From assembly GCA_027310665.1 (NCBI GenBank), contig DAIDAJ010000021.1, positions 1 to 64,000 on the forward strand: a stretch of DNA of 64,000 nucleotides. The letters run 5' to 3'. Numbering within the stretch: the stretch's first letter is position 1; each line of letters opens with the position of its first letter. Shown one piece after another: positions 44,630 through 54,624 of the stretch. Under the pieces are notes generated by a model. It was not told where the DNA came from, did not search any database, and saw only the letters and a list, made by a program, of their open reading frames with translations. The translations under genes and the position numbers were made by a program. This DNA comes from Sideroxydans sp. Its GTDB lineage: Bacteria > Pseudomonadota > Gammaproteobacteria > Burkholderiales > Gallionellaceae.

Positions 44630-46645
44630 CTAGAGGCGGGCTAATTGCTGGGTCAGGTAGCTGCTGAGCGAGTTCATCGATCCAAGCATCGCGTCCAGCT
44701 GTGCGTACTGGTTGGTCAGGTTGGTTTGATCGAGCGCGATTTTGGCATTCAGGGCATTGATCTGATTTTGAGCATCGCTGATGTTGCTATTGAACTGTGT
44801 GGTTTCGCTGGCGATCGGGCCATGAATCCCCAGCATGGCGGTTATCTGGCTGCTGAACAGGCTGGACAATCCCTGCGAGTAGCTGATCGTGCCTCTGCTG
44901 CCGGTAGCGCCGCCCTGAATCGCGACGGAAAGTCCCTGGCTGTCCCCGAGCGAGGAGGTCAATATCTGGCCGCTGCCAGTGGCTGAAAGACCATTGATGG
45001 TACCCGCCACATCCAGTCCGGTGGTTTGGGTCGGCGTGCCGAACAAGTTGCTGGCGGCATTTCCACCGACCAGAACGTTGGAGGATGAGCCATAGCTGCT
45101 GGAGGTGAACGTGAGCACTCCGGCCGTTTGGGAGACCGTGACCGATTTGCCGGCACCGGAGATTGGGGCGGAACCATTGATCAGTGTCTGCAATTGCGTC
45201 GCCAAAGCGGAGGCAGTGTAAGTGCCGGCAGGTATGGTGACCGAGGTGCTGGTTCCGTCAAGGGTCAGGCTCAGGGTGTCATTGGTGCCGGTGGTAATCG
45301 TCAAACCGGCCGCAGTGCTGCCCACTGCAGTCCCCTGCGTGGACAGCTGGGTGATATTGAGTCCATAGGTCCCGGCTTTGGTCGTACTGCCGGCCGAGGT
45401 GTAGCTCACCAGGCTGTCGGTTGCATTGCCGGCGGCAATGAATAAATTGGCCACTCCCTGATAGTTGGTGTTCAACGCGGCATTCAATTTGGTGGAATCC
45501 ACGGCAAGCGTCCCGTCTTTTTGGAACCCTATGCCGATTTGAGTCAAATTGGTCAGCCCGTTCGGATTGCTGCCGATGTTGGTAGTCAGCATCGCCGCCA
45601 TCTGGGACTGGATGATGCTCAGGGAAATATCTCCCTGCAAGGTACCTGCAGTCTTGGTGGTCGGATCGTAGCTGGTCTGACTCTGGATGGCTTTGACCGC
45701 ATCATTGTATGCAGTAACGAAGCCATTGATGGCTGTACCGACAGATGAGGTGTTGGGCGCGATGCCCAAGTTGATCGGGGAGGCGCTGGTGGCGGCCAGA
45801 TTCAAGGTGACGCCGGGTACGACATCGCCTACGGTGTTTGATGCCTTGCTGATGGCGATGCCATTGACAGTGAAATTGGCGTTCAGCGCGGCGCTGGTCT
45901 GGGACAGATTCTGGGTACCGGCCGGATCTTCCGACAACAGGCTTCCCAGTGTCGCGTCCCCTGAAACGGAAATTTTCATGCTGTTGGCGACACCGGTGGC
46001 GCTCGACGTCAATACCAGGCGGTAGGGGGACGCGCTGCCGTCGTTGATGATGCTGGCCGTGACGCCGATGTTGGCGGCGTTGATCGCATCGCGTATGCCG
46101 CTTAAAGTATTGTTGCTGGAATCAATGGTGACGCTCTTGGTAGCGCTGCCATTGGAAGCGAAACTGGCGCCGGTGTAGGTTCCATTGGAGGTTGATAGTG
46201 TGCCTCCGGAGATCGTGCCGAAGTCGAAGGTCAGCGTGGTGGAAGCTCCGCTGCCGATGGCAGTCGTGGCACTGGCCTGGCCTGCAACGACCAGATTCTG
46301 TGCCTGCGCCAATTGGCTGACGGTCAGGGAATAATTCCCCGGCTTGGCGATGCTGGATGCGGTTGCCGAAAGTGCTGCCGTATTCGACGAAGTGGCCGAA
46401 AAGGAATTGAACGTCAGATTGTTGAGACCCTGTGTCGCGGTCTGGAACGATGCCAGCGCCGACTGGACAGTGCCAAGTGCGGATATCTTCGCGTTGTAAC
46501 TGCTGATCTGGTTGTTCAGCGTTGTGATCGGTTGCTGCTCGACCTGCATCAGAGAGCTCACGATGCCTGCAACATCGATGGAGGGCGTTGTGATCCCCGC
46601 GGAGGATGTCGCGGCATTATTGCCAGATACGGAGGAGGTCGTCAT
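44630..46645 (-). CDS. fliD: FliD, filament cap protein
   Basis: FliD caps the filament and places new flagellin. The 671-residue protein starts with the FliD N-terminus PSIDVAGIVSSLMQVEQQPI, SYNAKISALGTVQSALASFQ, and ends with the C-terminal region QINALNAKIALDQTNLTNQY, ending in SSYLTQQLARL. It is longer than enteric FliD (about 470), with extra Ser/Thr/Gly-rich domains in the middle that would be exposed. It is downstream of flaG. Confidence 0.93.
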   Translation of the reverse strand: MTTSSVSGNNAATSSAGITTPSIDVAGIVSSLMQVEQQPITTLNNQISSYNAKISALGTVQSALASFQTATQGLNNLTFNSFSATSSNTAALSATASSIAKPGNYSLTVSQLAQAQNLVVAGQASATTAIGSGASTTLTFDFGTISGGTLSTSNGTYTGASFASNGSATKSVTIDSSNNTLSGIRDAINAANIGVTASIINDGSASPYRLVLTSSATGVANSMKISVSGDATLGSLLSEDPAGTQNLSQTSAALNANFTVNGIAISKASNTVGDVVPGVTLNLAATSASPINLGIAPNTSSVGTAINGFVTAYNDAVKAIQSQTSYDPTTKTAGTLQGDISLSIIQSQMAAMLTTNIGSNPNGLTNLTQIGIGFQKDGTLAVDSTKLNAALNTNYQGVANLFIAAGNATDSLVSYTSAGSTTKAGTYGLNITQLSTQGTAVGSTAAGLTITTGTNDTLSLTLDGTSTSVTIPAGTYTASALATQLQTLINGSAPISGAGKSVTVSQTAGVLTFTSSSYGSSSNVLVGGNAASNLFGTPTQTTGLDVAGTINGLSATGSGQILTSSLGDSQGLSVAIQGGATGSRGTISYSQGLSSLFSSQITAMLGIHGPIASETTQFNSNISDAQNQINALNAKIALDQTNLTNQYAQLDAMLGSMNSLSSYLTQQLARL

Positions 46646-46655
46646 GTCAGTCTCG

Positions 46656-47114
46656 TTATGCCTTCTGCCTTAGCAGCAAACCCTTCTGGAACTGGTCGAT
46701 CGACTGGCTGATGGCGATCATCTCTTTGGACGGAAATTGCTTGATCGTTTCTCCTGTCTTGGTATCGACCACTTTGACCAGGGTTCTGTTGGAGCTTTGG
46801 TCTATGCTGAATTCCACACCAGTGTTGGCCTGCAACATGGCTTGATTTACTTTATCCACCGCACTTTGTATCTGCGCATTGGTCGGCTGTGCAGCTTGTG
46901 CAGATGCCGCTTGAGTGTTTGCAGCTTGCGCGTTTGCCGCTTGAGTGCCCACGGGCGGAACTGCCGTCTGTGGTAGTACGACGGGCGCGCTGCCAGCTGC
47001 GGGCGTATTAACGGCGATTGCCGGCGAGCCCGTGTTGCCATAACTGGCAGCAGGCGCCGGAACCGAATTGCTTGTTACATTCTGGATAAGCATGTTGCCT
47101 CTCCTTGTGTTCAA
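46656..47114 (-). CDS. flaG: FlaG-family protein
   Basis: FlaG proteins influence filament length in several genera. The 152-residue protein has a low-complexity Ala/Gln/Asn-rich first half (residues about 40-80, with repeats AANAQAANTQAA) and the conserved C-terminal FlaG domain with VDKVNQAMLQANTGVEFSID and VVDTKTGETIKQFPSKEMIA. It lies between fliC and fliD on the same strand. Confidence 0.88.
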   Translation of the reverse strand: MNTRRGNMLIQNVTSNSVPAPAASYGNTGSPAIAVNTPAAGSAPVVLPQTAVPPVGTQAANAQAANTQAASAQAAQPTNAQIQSAVDKVNQAMLQANTGVEFSIDQSSNRTLVKVVDTKTGETIKQFPSKEMIAISQSIDQFQKGLLLRQKA

Positions 47115-47140
47115 AATCCTGGCCGGAGTGACCCGGCCAG
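47111..47140 (-). terminator. Probable terminator after fliC
   Basis: The arms CTGGCCGG (47119-47126) and CCGGCCAG (47133-47140) form a perfect 8-bp stem. On the minus strand the stem is followed by GATTTTGA (the last part of the site). It is placed in the 47-nt gap between fliC and flaG, so it may attenuate rather than fully stop transcription into flaG. Confidence 0.65.
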
Positions 47141-47161
47141 GCTTGCTGTCATACTAATCCC

Positions 47162-48652
47162 TTATTTCAACAGTGTCAGTACGCTGTTGGGCAGGGCGTT
47201 CGCTTGTGCCAACATCGCAGTACCGGCTTGCTGCAGAATCTGATTGTGCGTCAGGTTCGCAGTTTCCGCGGCGAAGTCGGTGTCCTGAATCCGGCTGCGG
47301 GCTTGTTGCATGTTGGTGCTGGTGGTGGTCAACGAGCTTTGTGCGTTGGTGAAGCGGTTCTGCAACGCACCCAAGGTGGCACGCAGTCCGTTGATGTAGT
47401 TAATGGCGGCGTCAACGATCGACAACGCGCTGTTGGCTCCCGTCGGAATGCCTCCGGATGTGGTCGTAACGTCAATTGATGCAACCGATTGGAGCGAAGG
47501 AGCTGCAGCGGCAAGATTCGTAGTTGTGTTCGCAACAGAGAACGCTTGTGGGGCATTGAAAGTCAGCACTCCGCCCGACTCTACCGCGTCACCAGCAGTA
47601 CCCGTAGCAGCCACGGTCAGTGTGGTAGCGGTATTCGCTCCCGCGTACGAGAACGTGGTCGCGGCCGTATTGACTACGGTGATGTCCTGCCCGCTGGCTT
47701 GGGTCAGCGTAACGCCGGTGCCGGCCTGATTCACGGATGCGGTTATACCGGTCTTGGCAGTTTGTGCGTTGATCTGGGTGACCAAGCCCGACAGGTCGGA
47801 TGCGCTGGCGAGCGTGGCGGAAACGGTCGCAGTCTGCGTACCGCCAGTGGTGCTCTTCGATCCCAGCGTAAAGGAATAATTTCCAGCAGCAAAACCGGAC
47901 AACGTCGCGGTGTTGGTTGCTTTTGCAGTGACGTTGGTATTGCCGGCGGCAGCATTGATCGCCGCAGCAATTGCATCAGTGGTTTCCCCTGCGCTGATGG
48001 TAATCGCGCCGCTGGAAGCTCCGTTGCCCAAGACTGTAATCGAGCCTGCAGTGATGCCGTTTCCGGTGGCTGGCAAAACACCGGTAGCAGCGCCCGCCAA
48101 AGCGGTCGAAGTAACAGTTGTGGCGACCGAAGAGGCATAGTTGCCAATCGCTGAGGCTGATGCAGTACCAACCGATGCGAGAATCGTCTGACCAGCATTG
48201 GAACCAACCTGGAACTGGACGTTGTTCAATGTGCCATCCAGCAGATTCAACCCGTTGTATTGGGTGTTCGCTGCAATTTGGCTGATATCCTGTTGCAACT
48301 GTGTAATGCTTGCCTGTATGGAAGCGCGGTCACCGGCAGAATTGGTGCCGTTGGCAGCTTGCACCGACAGGTTGCGCATGGTCTGCAGGTCATTGGTCAC
48401 TTGGGCCAATGCGCCTTCCGCAGTTTGTGCCAGTGAAATCCCGTCATTGGCATTTTGCGCAGCTTGAGTCATGCCGCCAATCTGCGAAGTCATGCGCGCG
48501 GCGATCGCCATGCCTGCCGCATCGTCCTTGGCGCTATTGATGCGCAGGCCGGAAGACAGGCGCTGAATCGACGTGGCCAAGGCATTTTGCGAGTTGGCGA
48601 CGTTGTTCTGCGCGTAGAGCGAGGCGATATTGGTATTGATGAATAGGGACAT
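47162..48652 (-). CDS. fliC: Flagellin
   Basis: This is the filament subunit. The 496-residue protein has the conserved D0/D1 ends: N-terminus [40 protein letters not shown], and C-terminus [65 protein letters not shown]. The centre (about 165-400) is Thr/Ala/Gly-rich and variable, as in exposed D2/D3. It is driven by a sigma-28 promoter at 48739-48765. Only this one flagellin gene is in the window. Confidence 0.95.
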   Translation of the reverse strand: MSLFINTNIASLYAQNNVANSQNALATSIQRLSSGLRINSAKDDAAGMAIAARMTSQIGGMTQAAQNANDGISLAQTAEGALAQVTNDLQTMRNLSVQAANGTNSAGDRASIQASITQLQQDISQIAANTQYNGLNLLDGTLNNVQFQVGSNAGQTILASVGTASASAIGNYASSVATTVTSTALAGAATGVLPATGNGITAGSITVLGNGASSGAITISAGETTDAIAAAINAAAGNTNVTAKATNTATLSGFAAGNYSFTLGSKSTTGGTQTATVSATLASASDLSGLVTQINAQTAKTGITASVNQAGTGVTLTQASGQDITVVNTAATTFSYAGANTATTLTVAATGTAGDAVESGGVLTFNAPQAFSVANTTTNLAAAAPSLQSVASIDVTTTSGGIPTGANSALSIVDAAINYINGLRATLGALQNRFTNAQSSLTTTSTNMQQARSRIQDTDFAAETANLTHNQILQQAGTAMLAQANALPNSVLTLLK

Positions 48653-48738
48653 TTTAATTCTCCTTGTACTGGCATTGTGATCCGGCTTGTTGCCGTTTAC
48701 CTTGGTTGGCGATGCACATCAACCGCGGTATGAACCAG

Positions 48739-48765
48739 TTATCGGAGAGTTACGGGAAAACTTTA
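48739..48765 (-). promoter_or_regulatory. Sigma-28 (FliA) promoter for fliC
   Basis: On the minus strand the site reads TAAAGTTT, 11 nt, TCCGATAA, a match to the FliA consensus with one mismatch. It is 87 nt upstream of the flagellin start codon, leaving a leader of roughly 80 nt. Confidence 0.88.
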
Positions 48766-48798
48766 GGGCTGTGCCGGATTGCCTGATGGATAAGCACT

Positions 48799-50457
48799 TC
48801 ATTCAGCGGCCACCACGCGATTCTTGCCGGTCTGTTTGGCCTTGTACATGGCCTTGTCGGCACGGCCGATGAGGTCTTCGCTGTCTTCGTTCTCGCGCCG
48901 CAGGGCAACGCCGGCGCTGAACGTGACCAGAATCCGCTCGTTATTGTGCAGGAAGAACTTCTTGGTCAGGTCGCGCTGCAGACGCTGCATGGCCTCGATT
49001 CCTGCCGCCAGATCGGTGTCGGGCAGGACGATGAGAAATTCCTCGCCACCGTACCGTCCTACACTATCGGCAGGGCGCAGCGTTTCTTTAATGACCTGGG
49101 TCAAATGTTTCAAGGCGCGGTCGCCGGCCTGGTGTCCGAGCGCGTCGTTCAGTTGTTTGAAGTTGTCGATGTCGAGCAGGGCGACGCTGACGGCCGACTG
49201 GCCGCGTTCGGCGCGCTTGATTTCGCGTTCTATCGTTTCGTCCAGGCCGCGACGGTTGAGTGCGCCGGTAAGTTGGTCTTCGCGCACCAGTTCGCTGACT
49301 TGTTCCAGTTCGTGCTCCAGTTCCTTGATGCGGGCTTCGGCCTCGTCGGCCTGCTTCTTGTGGGCGAGCAGTTCTTCGTGCGAGCGCATGGTGCTGGTCT
49401 GGATGATGCGCGTGTCATGCATCACGTCTTTCAGGATGTGGCTGAGTTCGGTCAGGTTATCGGCCTGGCCGATCTTCTGGCTGTAGCCTTCTATCTTGTT
49501 GTGATATTCACCCGTGCTCGCTGTCAGGTCACCCAAGCGGTCGATGAAGGTGGTCATCAGGCTCTTCAAGGTGGCCTTGGCATCGGTCAGGCTTTGCTTG
49601 AGGGTGCTTTGCTTGATGATGACATCGCGCAAATTGCGCTCGGCATCGGCGATGGAACGCTTGTCCATCGGCTCGTTGATGATCAGCTGTAGTGCAGTGA
49701 TCTGCCCGCGCAGCCATTTGTCGTCTTCCACCATTTCGCTGACATTTTCCACGAGCAGGCGCAGCAGGCGCAGCAGGCCTTCCTGTATCTTGACCTTGTC
49801 GCCTCCGCGCAACTCCAGTTTGAGCCAGAACTGGCGCAGTTGTTTGGCCAGGTCGTTCAGGCGGCTCTTGTTGTCGGTGGCGCGGATTTGCGTCACGAGT
49901 GCCTGAATTTCGCTACCCAGCTCGGGTTGGGTGGCGAGCGTGTTTTCCATGGTTTGCGCCAGCAGCTCGCGCAATTGGTTGAGCAGTTCGTTGTTATCGC
50001 CCTGCATGGGGGCGGCGGAAGTTGCGGCTGACTGGGGCGTGGCGACGACGGGGGCTGCGTCCTGCATGACGGAAGGAACCAGTTCGCTGGCGCTGGGGCC
50101 GGTCGGAGCGGTAGACCAGGAGCGCAGCAGGCTCTGCAGCTTGCCGAACAATACTTCCGGATCCCTGGAGAATTTTGTCAGTACGGTGTCCACGCCGTCC
50201 TTCTTGCGGGAGATGGTGATGCCCTTGTGCGGTGTTTCCAGCTGGCGCAGCAAGTCGCGGATCAGCTCCGACCAGGCGGGGACGAGCCTGCCCTTGCTGG
50301 TGGTCGCACCAATGTCGGTAGAGGGCGCTTGCGCGGCTTCGCCGCTGATCTCCCGGTACATTTGCGAGTAATTTTCAGGCGTCGGCGCAAGTTTGCGCGA
50401 GGCTAGCGCGGTCAGCGTCTCGCGGGCGATCTCCGAAGGATTCTTAGGCTTGCTCAT
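48799..50457 (-). CDS. GGDEF diguanylate cyclase with long helical N-terminus
   Basis: The 552-residue cytoplasmic protein makes c-di-GMP. No membrane helix is visible. The first 370 residues are mainly helical and end in a coiled coil (KQADEAEARIKELEHELEQV); this N-terminal type is common in betaproteobacterial GGDEF proteins but has no firm name. The GGDEF domain (about 390-550) has DIDNFKQLNDALGHQAGDRA, the intact inhibitory motif RPAD, RYGGEEF and DKAMYKAKQTGKNRV. Both active and feedback sites look functional. It sits directly upstream of fliC on the same strand, with an own start and 146-nt gap. Confidence 0.88.
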   Translation of the reverse strand: MSKPKNPSEIARETLTALASRKLAPTPENYSQMYREISGEAAQAPSTDIGATTSKGRLVPAWSELIRDLLRQLETPHKGITISRKKDGVDTVLTKFSRDPEVLFGKLQSLLRSWSTAPTGPSASELVPSVMQDAAPVVATPQSAATSAAPMQGDNNELLNQLRELLAQTMENTLATQPELGSEIQALVTQIRATDNKSRLNDLAKQLRQFWLKLELRGGDKVKIQEGLLRLLRLLVENVSEMVEDDKWLRGQITALQLIINEPMDKRSIADAERNLRDVIIKQSTLKQSLTDAKATLKSLMTTFIDRLGDLTASTGEYHNKIEGYSQKIGQADNLTELSHILKDVMHDTRIIQTSTMRSHEELLAHKKQADEAEARIKELEHELEQVSELVREDQLTGALNRRGLDETIEREIKRAERGQSAVSVALLDIDNFKQLNDALGHQAGDRALKHLTQVIKETLRPADSVGRYGGEEFLIVLPDTDLAAGIEAMQRLQRDLTKKFFLHNNERILVTFSAGVALRRENEDSEDLIGRADKAMYKAKQTGKNRVVAAE

Positions 50458-50556
50458 GGGCAGATATACGGTGTGAGTTCATGCTGGGCATTATCCGGTT
50501 GCGTGGCGGCCGCGAAGCGGCGAATAGCGGTTGTTTATCGCTCCAATTTGGGCGGG

Positions 50557-51189
50557 TCATTCGATCAGGTGGTTGCTGATCGCGTAATGGATCGCCTCGG
50601 CGTTGTTCTTGAGCTTCATCTTTTCCAGAAGGCGCGAGCGGTATACGCTGACCGTCTTGGGGCTGAGCGACATGATGTCTGCCATCTCGCTCAGCTTCTT
50701 GCCCGAGGCCATCAGGCATAGCGTCTGGTATTCCCGGTTGGACAGGGTCTGGTGCAGCAATTCCTGGTAGCCTTGCGACAATCCGTTCGCTAGTTGCTCG
50801 GCCAGTTCCGTGCTGATGTACTTCTTGCCGCTGGCGACCTGGCGGATGGCGGTGACCAGTTGCATCGGGGCGCTTTGCTTGTTCAGGTAGCCGGCCGCTC
50901 CCGCCTTCATCGAGCGCAGCGCGTATTGCTCTTCCGGATGCATGCTGAGCATCAGCACCGGCAGTTGGGGTTTGCTGGCCTTGAGTTGCTTGAGGACCTC
51001 CACGCCATGCTTGTCCGGCATGCTGATGTCGAGCAAGACCACGTCGTAAGCCGTTTCTTCCGCCATGCGGATGGCCTGCATGCCGTTCTCGGCCTCGCCG
51101 ATCACGCGCATGTCGTCGGTGTCGTCCAGCAGCTGCTTGAGACCTTTGCGGATGAGTGCATGATCATCTGCTATCAGCACTTTTATCAT
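50557..51189 (-). CDS. NarL/FixJ-family response regulator
   Basis: The 210-residue regulator has an intact receiver (acidic pair DD at residues 8-9, phospho-acceptor Asp in VVLLDISMPD, and the conserved Lys of GYLNKQ) and a LuxR-type helix-turn-helix at the C-terminus (about 150-205: LSNREYQTLCLMASGKKLSE with MSLSPKTVSVYRSRLLEKMK). Its start overlaps the end of the sensor kinase gene by 4 nt, so they form a two-component pair. Targets are unknown; proximity to fliC and two cyclases suggests envelope or motility genes. Confidence 0.9.
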   Translation of the reverse strand: MIKVLIADDHALIRKGLKQLLDDTDDMRVIGEAENGMQAIRMAEETAYDVVLLDISMPDKHGVEVLKQLKASKPQLPVLMLSMHPEEQYALRSMKAGAAGYLNKQSAPMQLVTAIRQVASGKKYISTELAEQLANGLSQGYQELLHQTLSNREYQTLCLMASGKKLSEMADIMSLSPKTVSVYRSRLLEKMKLKNNAEAIHYAISNHLIE

Positions 51190-52715
51190 ACGGTATCGTT
51201 TTTCATATGGATGTTCTGCGGAGAAAACGTGTCTTTCGGCGCTGCATGCCCTGCTTCGCGCGGGATGTACACGCCGATCTGCGTTCCCTGGCCTGGCGCG
51301 CTTTCGATGCTCACCCGGCCGCCCAAATATTCTACTCTTTCGCGGATGCCGCGTAAGCCGAATGAGCGGGGCTTGGCCCGCTCGGCCTCGGTGAAGCCGC
51401 GCCCGTTATCCAGCACCTTCAGCTCGATAATGCCGTCGCGATCGTGCATGAGAACCACGACCTGGCTGGCTTGGGCATGCTTGGTGATATTGGCCAGTGC
51501 CTCCTGAAAGATGCGGAACAGGGCGATCGAAATGTCGGGTGAAAGGTCTTCGATCGCAGGGGGGTGCTCGAAGAGGCAGGAGATGCCTGTGCGCTGCTCG
51601 AATTCGCCCGCTTCCATCTCGATCGCGGCGACGATGCCGAAGGTGTCCAGTATGCCGGGTCGCAAGCTGCGCGAGATATTGCCTGCCGCCGCGATGCATC
51701 TGTCCACGAGGACTTCAATGTTCTTTGCCTTTTCGGCAAGCGCAGGTTTGTCGGCCAGGCGGCCGCCCAGCCAGGCGATATCCAGCTTGATAGCGGTGAG
51801 CGTGCTGCCCATGTCGTCGTGCACCTCGCGGGCGATGGCGATGCGCTCTTGTTCGCGCACATCCTGGATGTGCGAAGACAATTCGCGCAGCTGGGACTTG
51901 GAGCGCAGGATTTCCAGTTCGGCCAGTTTGCTGTGGGTGATGTTGAAGATGATGCCTTCCCAAAGCGTGCCGTTTTCCGTCCTGCGCGGACTGCCGCGCA
52001 GGTTGATCCATTTTACCTCGTTGTCCGGCACGGTGAGGATGCGGCCTTCCCAGTTCCAGAACGACAGGTTTTCTGCCGAGGCGTGCATGCTTTGGTAGTA
52101 GGACTTGAAATCGTCGGGATGCAGCAAAGCCTCGAACAGCGAAGAGGCCTGTGTCAAATATTGCGGGCTGAGCCCCAGCAACGCTTGGCATCCTTCGCTG
52201 ACGTACGGAAAGCTGATACTGCCGTCTTCATGCAGCAGCATCTGGTACGCCATGCCCGGCAGGTCGGCAATGAAGGCGTGCAGGCGCGTCTGGTTCTCCT
52301 GCAATGCCAGCTGCGCATCGCGGTGTTCCTGGCGGACGCGCGCCGCACGCAGGTTGTGTTCTATGGAAGAAGCAAGGCGATTCAGGCTGCCCTTGAAGAT
52401 GTAATCGTCTGCCCCGCGGCGCATGGTGTAAATGATGGTCTCTTCGCGCAAGTCATGGGAGAGGAACAGGAAGGGCAGGTCGACGCCGCTGTTCTGCAAC
52501 AATTCGAGCGCGGGCAGCCCGCCGAAACCGGGAGGGTCATAGCTGCATAGCACCACATCGAACTGCTCGCCGGACAAGGCCGCTTTCATGTCGTCCGCGC
52601 TGTCCACGCGCTGGCAGTCGAGCAGATAGCCGGCACATGACAATTTGTTCATGGTGTGCTCCGCATCGGCGTGCGAAGATTCGACCAGCAATATGCGGAG
52701 TTTCTTGGATGTCAT
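51186..52715 (-). CDS. Sensor histidine kinase (receiver-like, PAS, HisKA_3)
   Basis: The 509-residue kinase is soluble. Order: receiver-like domain (about 5-120); PAS domain (about 145-265) with AFIADLPGMAYQML and a PAC end; and NarX-type kinase with the phospho-accepting His in ERIAIAREVHDDMGSTLTAI, then ATPase motifs DNGRGFTEAE, FGLRGIRERVEYLGG and GQGTQIGVYIP. In the receiver the usual Asp of the LxDYxLPxxxG pattern reads CSYDPPGFGG, so the expected phospho-acceptor seems to be Ser. It therefore may act as a protein-interaction domain. It partners the regulator that overlaps its end. Confidence 0.87.
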   Translation of the reverse strand: MTSKKLRILLVESSHADAEHTMNKLSCAGYLLDCQRVDSADDMKAALSGEQFDVVLCSYDPPGFGGLPALELLQNSGVDLPFLFLSHDLREETIIYTMRRGADDYIFKGSLNRLASSIEHNLRAARVRQEHRDAQLALQENQTRLHAFIADLPGMAYQMLLHEDGSISFPYVSEGCQALLGLSPQYLTQASSLFEALLHPDDFKSYYQSMHASAENLSFWNWEGRILTVPDNEVKWINLRGSPRRTENGTLWEGIIFNITHSKLAELEILRSKSQLRELSSHIQDVREQERIAIAREVHDDMGSTLTAIKLDIAWLGGRLADKPALAEKAKNIEVLVDRCIAAAGNISRSLRPGILDTFGIVAAIEMEAGEFEQRTGISCLFEHPPAIEDLSPDISIALFRIFQEALANITKHAQASQVVVLMHDRDGIIELKVLDNGRGFTEAERAKPRSFGLRGIRERVEYLGGRVSIESAPGQGTQIGVYIPREAGHAAPKDTFSPQNIHMKNDTV

Positions 52716-52761
52716 TCTGTTATCCCGTGCAGGTGCTCCGATTATAAGCGGCGTCCACGCT

Positions 52762-52790
52762 GCACACTAGGCTGGATATTACGATAGAAT
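52762..52790 (+). promoter_or_regulatory. Weak sigma-70-type promoter candidate for the his operon
   Basis: TAGAAT (52785-52790) with the extended base pattern TACGA before it lies 27 nt upstream of the hisC ATG. The expected -35 position (52762-52767) reads GCACAC, a poor match. No attenuator-like His codon run or T-run hairpin is seen in the 102-nt leader region. Confidence 0.3.
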
Positions 52791-52817
52791 GCCGCTGGTT
52801 AACGAACTCGCCCCATC

Positions 52818-53909
52818 ATGTCTTCCGTCCGATCCGTTGTTACTCCAGAGAAGCTGCTGCGCCCGGAAGTGCTGGCGTTGCATGCCTATCACGTTCCTCC
52901 CGCCAGCGGCATGATCAAGCTCGACGCGATGGAAAATCCCTATTTGTTGCCCCAGACGCTGCGTGAAGATATCGCGCGGCTGGTGGCGGATGCCGAGATC
53001 AACCGATATCCGGATGCCGCTGCGCGCGAGCTGAAGACTGCGATCGGCAAAGTGACGAACCTGCCGCCGGGCATGGATATCCTGCTTGGCAACGGTTCCG
53101 ACGAGATCATTCAATTGCTGGCGCTGGCCGTCACCAGGCCCGGTGCGGTACTGTTGAGCGTCGAGCCGTCTTTTGTCATGTACAGGATGATCGCCACCTT
53201 CACCGGAATGAGGTACGTCGGCGTGCCGCTGACTGACGATTTTTCGCTGGACCTGGATGCAACGCTGGACACCATCAAGCGGGAACAGCCGGCCCTGGTG
53301 TTCCTGGCCTATCCCAACAATCCTACCGGCAACCTGTTCGACGCGGATACAGTCCTGAAGATCATTCAGGCCGCACCCGGTCTGGTGGTGGTGGACGAGG
53401 CTTATTACGCTTTTGCCAGCGACAGCTTTATTCCGCACCTTGCACATTACGACAATCTGCTGGTCATGCGCACCTTTTCCAAGCTTGGCATGGCGGGTCT
53501 GCGTTTGGGCTTTTTGGCGGGCCGTGCAACCTGGTTGAGCCAGTTGGAAAAGCTGCGCTTACCGTATAATGTCGGTGTTCTGCCGCAACTGGTTGCGACA
53601 AGGCTGCTCGCACATCACGATGTGTTGCTGACGCAGGCGGAGGACATCAAGCTGGAACGAACCAGGTTGCTGGCCACCCTGGATGCCATCAGCGGGGTGC
53701 GGGCTTATCCCAGCGCAGCCAATTTCATCCTGTTCCGTGTGGAAAAAGCCACGCAGATATTTGAAGGGCTGAAGCAACGCGGCGTGCTGATCAAGAACCT
53801 GAATGGCGGACATCCGGCCTTGATCGATTGTTTGAGAGTGACGATCGGAACGCCGGCCGAAAACGAACGGTTTGTTTCGGCATTAAAGGATTGCCTGCAC
53901 TCGATATGA
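52818..53909 (+). CDS. hisC: HisC, histidinol-phosphate aminotransferase
   Basis: HisC transfers an amino group from glutamate to imidazole-acetol phosphate. The 363-residue protein is a PLP aminotransferase with [66 protein letters not shown] and the PLP-lysine region [20 protein letters not shown]. It heads the his operon and is followed by 120 nt without a gene before hisB. Confidence 0.94.
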   Translation: MSSVRSVVTPEKLLRPEVLALHAYHVPPASGMIKLDAMENPYLLPQTLREDIARLVADAEINRYPDAAARELKTAIGKVTNLPPGMDILLGNGSDEIIQLLALAVTRPGAVLLSVEPSFVMYRMIATFTGMRYVGVPLTDDFSLDLDATLDTIKREQPALVFLAYPNNPTGNLFDADTVLKIIQAAPGLVVVDEAYYAFASDSFIPHLAHYDNLLVMRTFSKLGMAGLRLGFLAGRATWLSQLEKLRLPYNVGVLPQLVATRLLAHHDVLLTQAEDIKLERTRLLATLDAISGVRAYPSAANFILFRVEKATQIFEGLKQRGVLIKNLNGGHPALIDCLRVTIGTPAENERFVSALKDCLHSI

Positions 53910-54029
53910 GTGAGTTTCGGTGGAGGCTTCCGTACCCGAAGGGGGAACCTTCAGGTTATGCCGGAAGCAAGGCCGGAAATTTATTGCAGTATTGCTGGAT
54001 GTCATTAACCAACTCGCACAAGGCGAATC

Positions 54030-54617
54030 ATGCGTAGCGCAAAAGTCAGTCGCAACACCCTGGAGACCAAGATCAGCGTCGAACTGAATCTTGACGGTAG
54101 CGGCAAGGTGAAGCTGGATACCGGATTGCCTTTCCTCGAACACATGCTGGACCAGATCGCCCGTCACGGTCTCATCGACCTGGAAATCAACGCGAAGGGC
54201 GATCTCCACATAGACGCGCACCACACCGTGGAAGACATCGGCATCACGCTGGGCCAGGCATTCAATCAGGCGGTGGGCGACAAGAAAGGCCTGCGCCGTT
54301 ATGCACATGCCTATGTGCCGCTCGACGAGGCATTGTCGCGTGTGGTGCTGGATATTTCCGGCCGCCCCGGGCTTGTTTTCAATGTCGAATTCGTGCGTTC
54401 AACTGTTGGCGAATTCGACGTCGATCTGATCCGTGAATTTTTCCAGGGTTTCGTCAATCACGCCTTGGTCACGCTGCATATCGACAATCTTGCGGGCGGG
54501 AACGCCCACCATCAAGCCGAGACTGTCTTCAAGGCATTCGGACGCGCGCTGCGCATCGCGGCGGAGCTGGATCCGCGCATGGCCGGCGTCATGCCTTCCA
54601 CCAAGGGAACCCTGTAA
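54030..54617 (+). CDS. hisB: HisB, imidazoleglycerol-phosphate dehydratase
   Basis: HisB dehydrates imidazoleglycerol phosphate. The 195-residue protein is the monofunctional form (no histidinol phosphatase domain) and has [40 protein letters not shown] and [20 protein letters not shown] with the metal-binding His pairs. A family end PSTKGTL is complete. Confidence 0.95.
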   Translation: MRSAKVSRNTLETKISVELNLDGSGKVKLDTGLPFLEHMLDQIARHGLIDLEINAKGDLHIDAHHTVEDIGITLGQAFNQAVGDKKGLRRYAHAYVPLDEALSRVVLDISGRPGLVFNVEFVRSTVGEFDVDLIREFFQGFVNHALVTLHIDNLAGGNAHHQAETVFKAFGRALRIAAELDPRMAGVMPSTKGTL

Positions 54618-54624
54618 GCACACC

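Noticed and set aside
52716..52817. Histidine attenuator leader before hisC
   Set aside because: No His codon run and no terminator-like hairpin with T-run in this leader.
54433..54624. N-terminal extension of HisH
   Set aside because: It lies wholly within hisB up to its end; the ATG at 54625 gives the standard HisH start.
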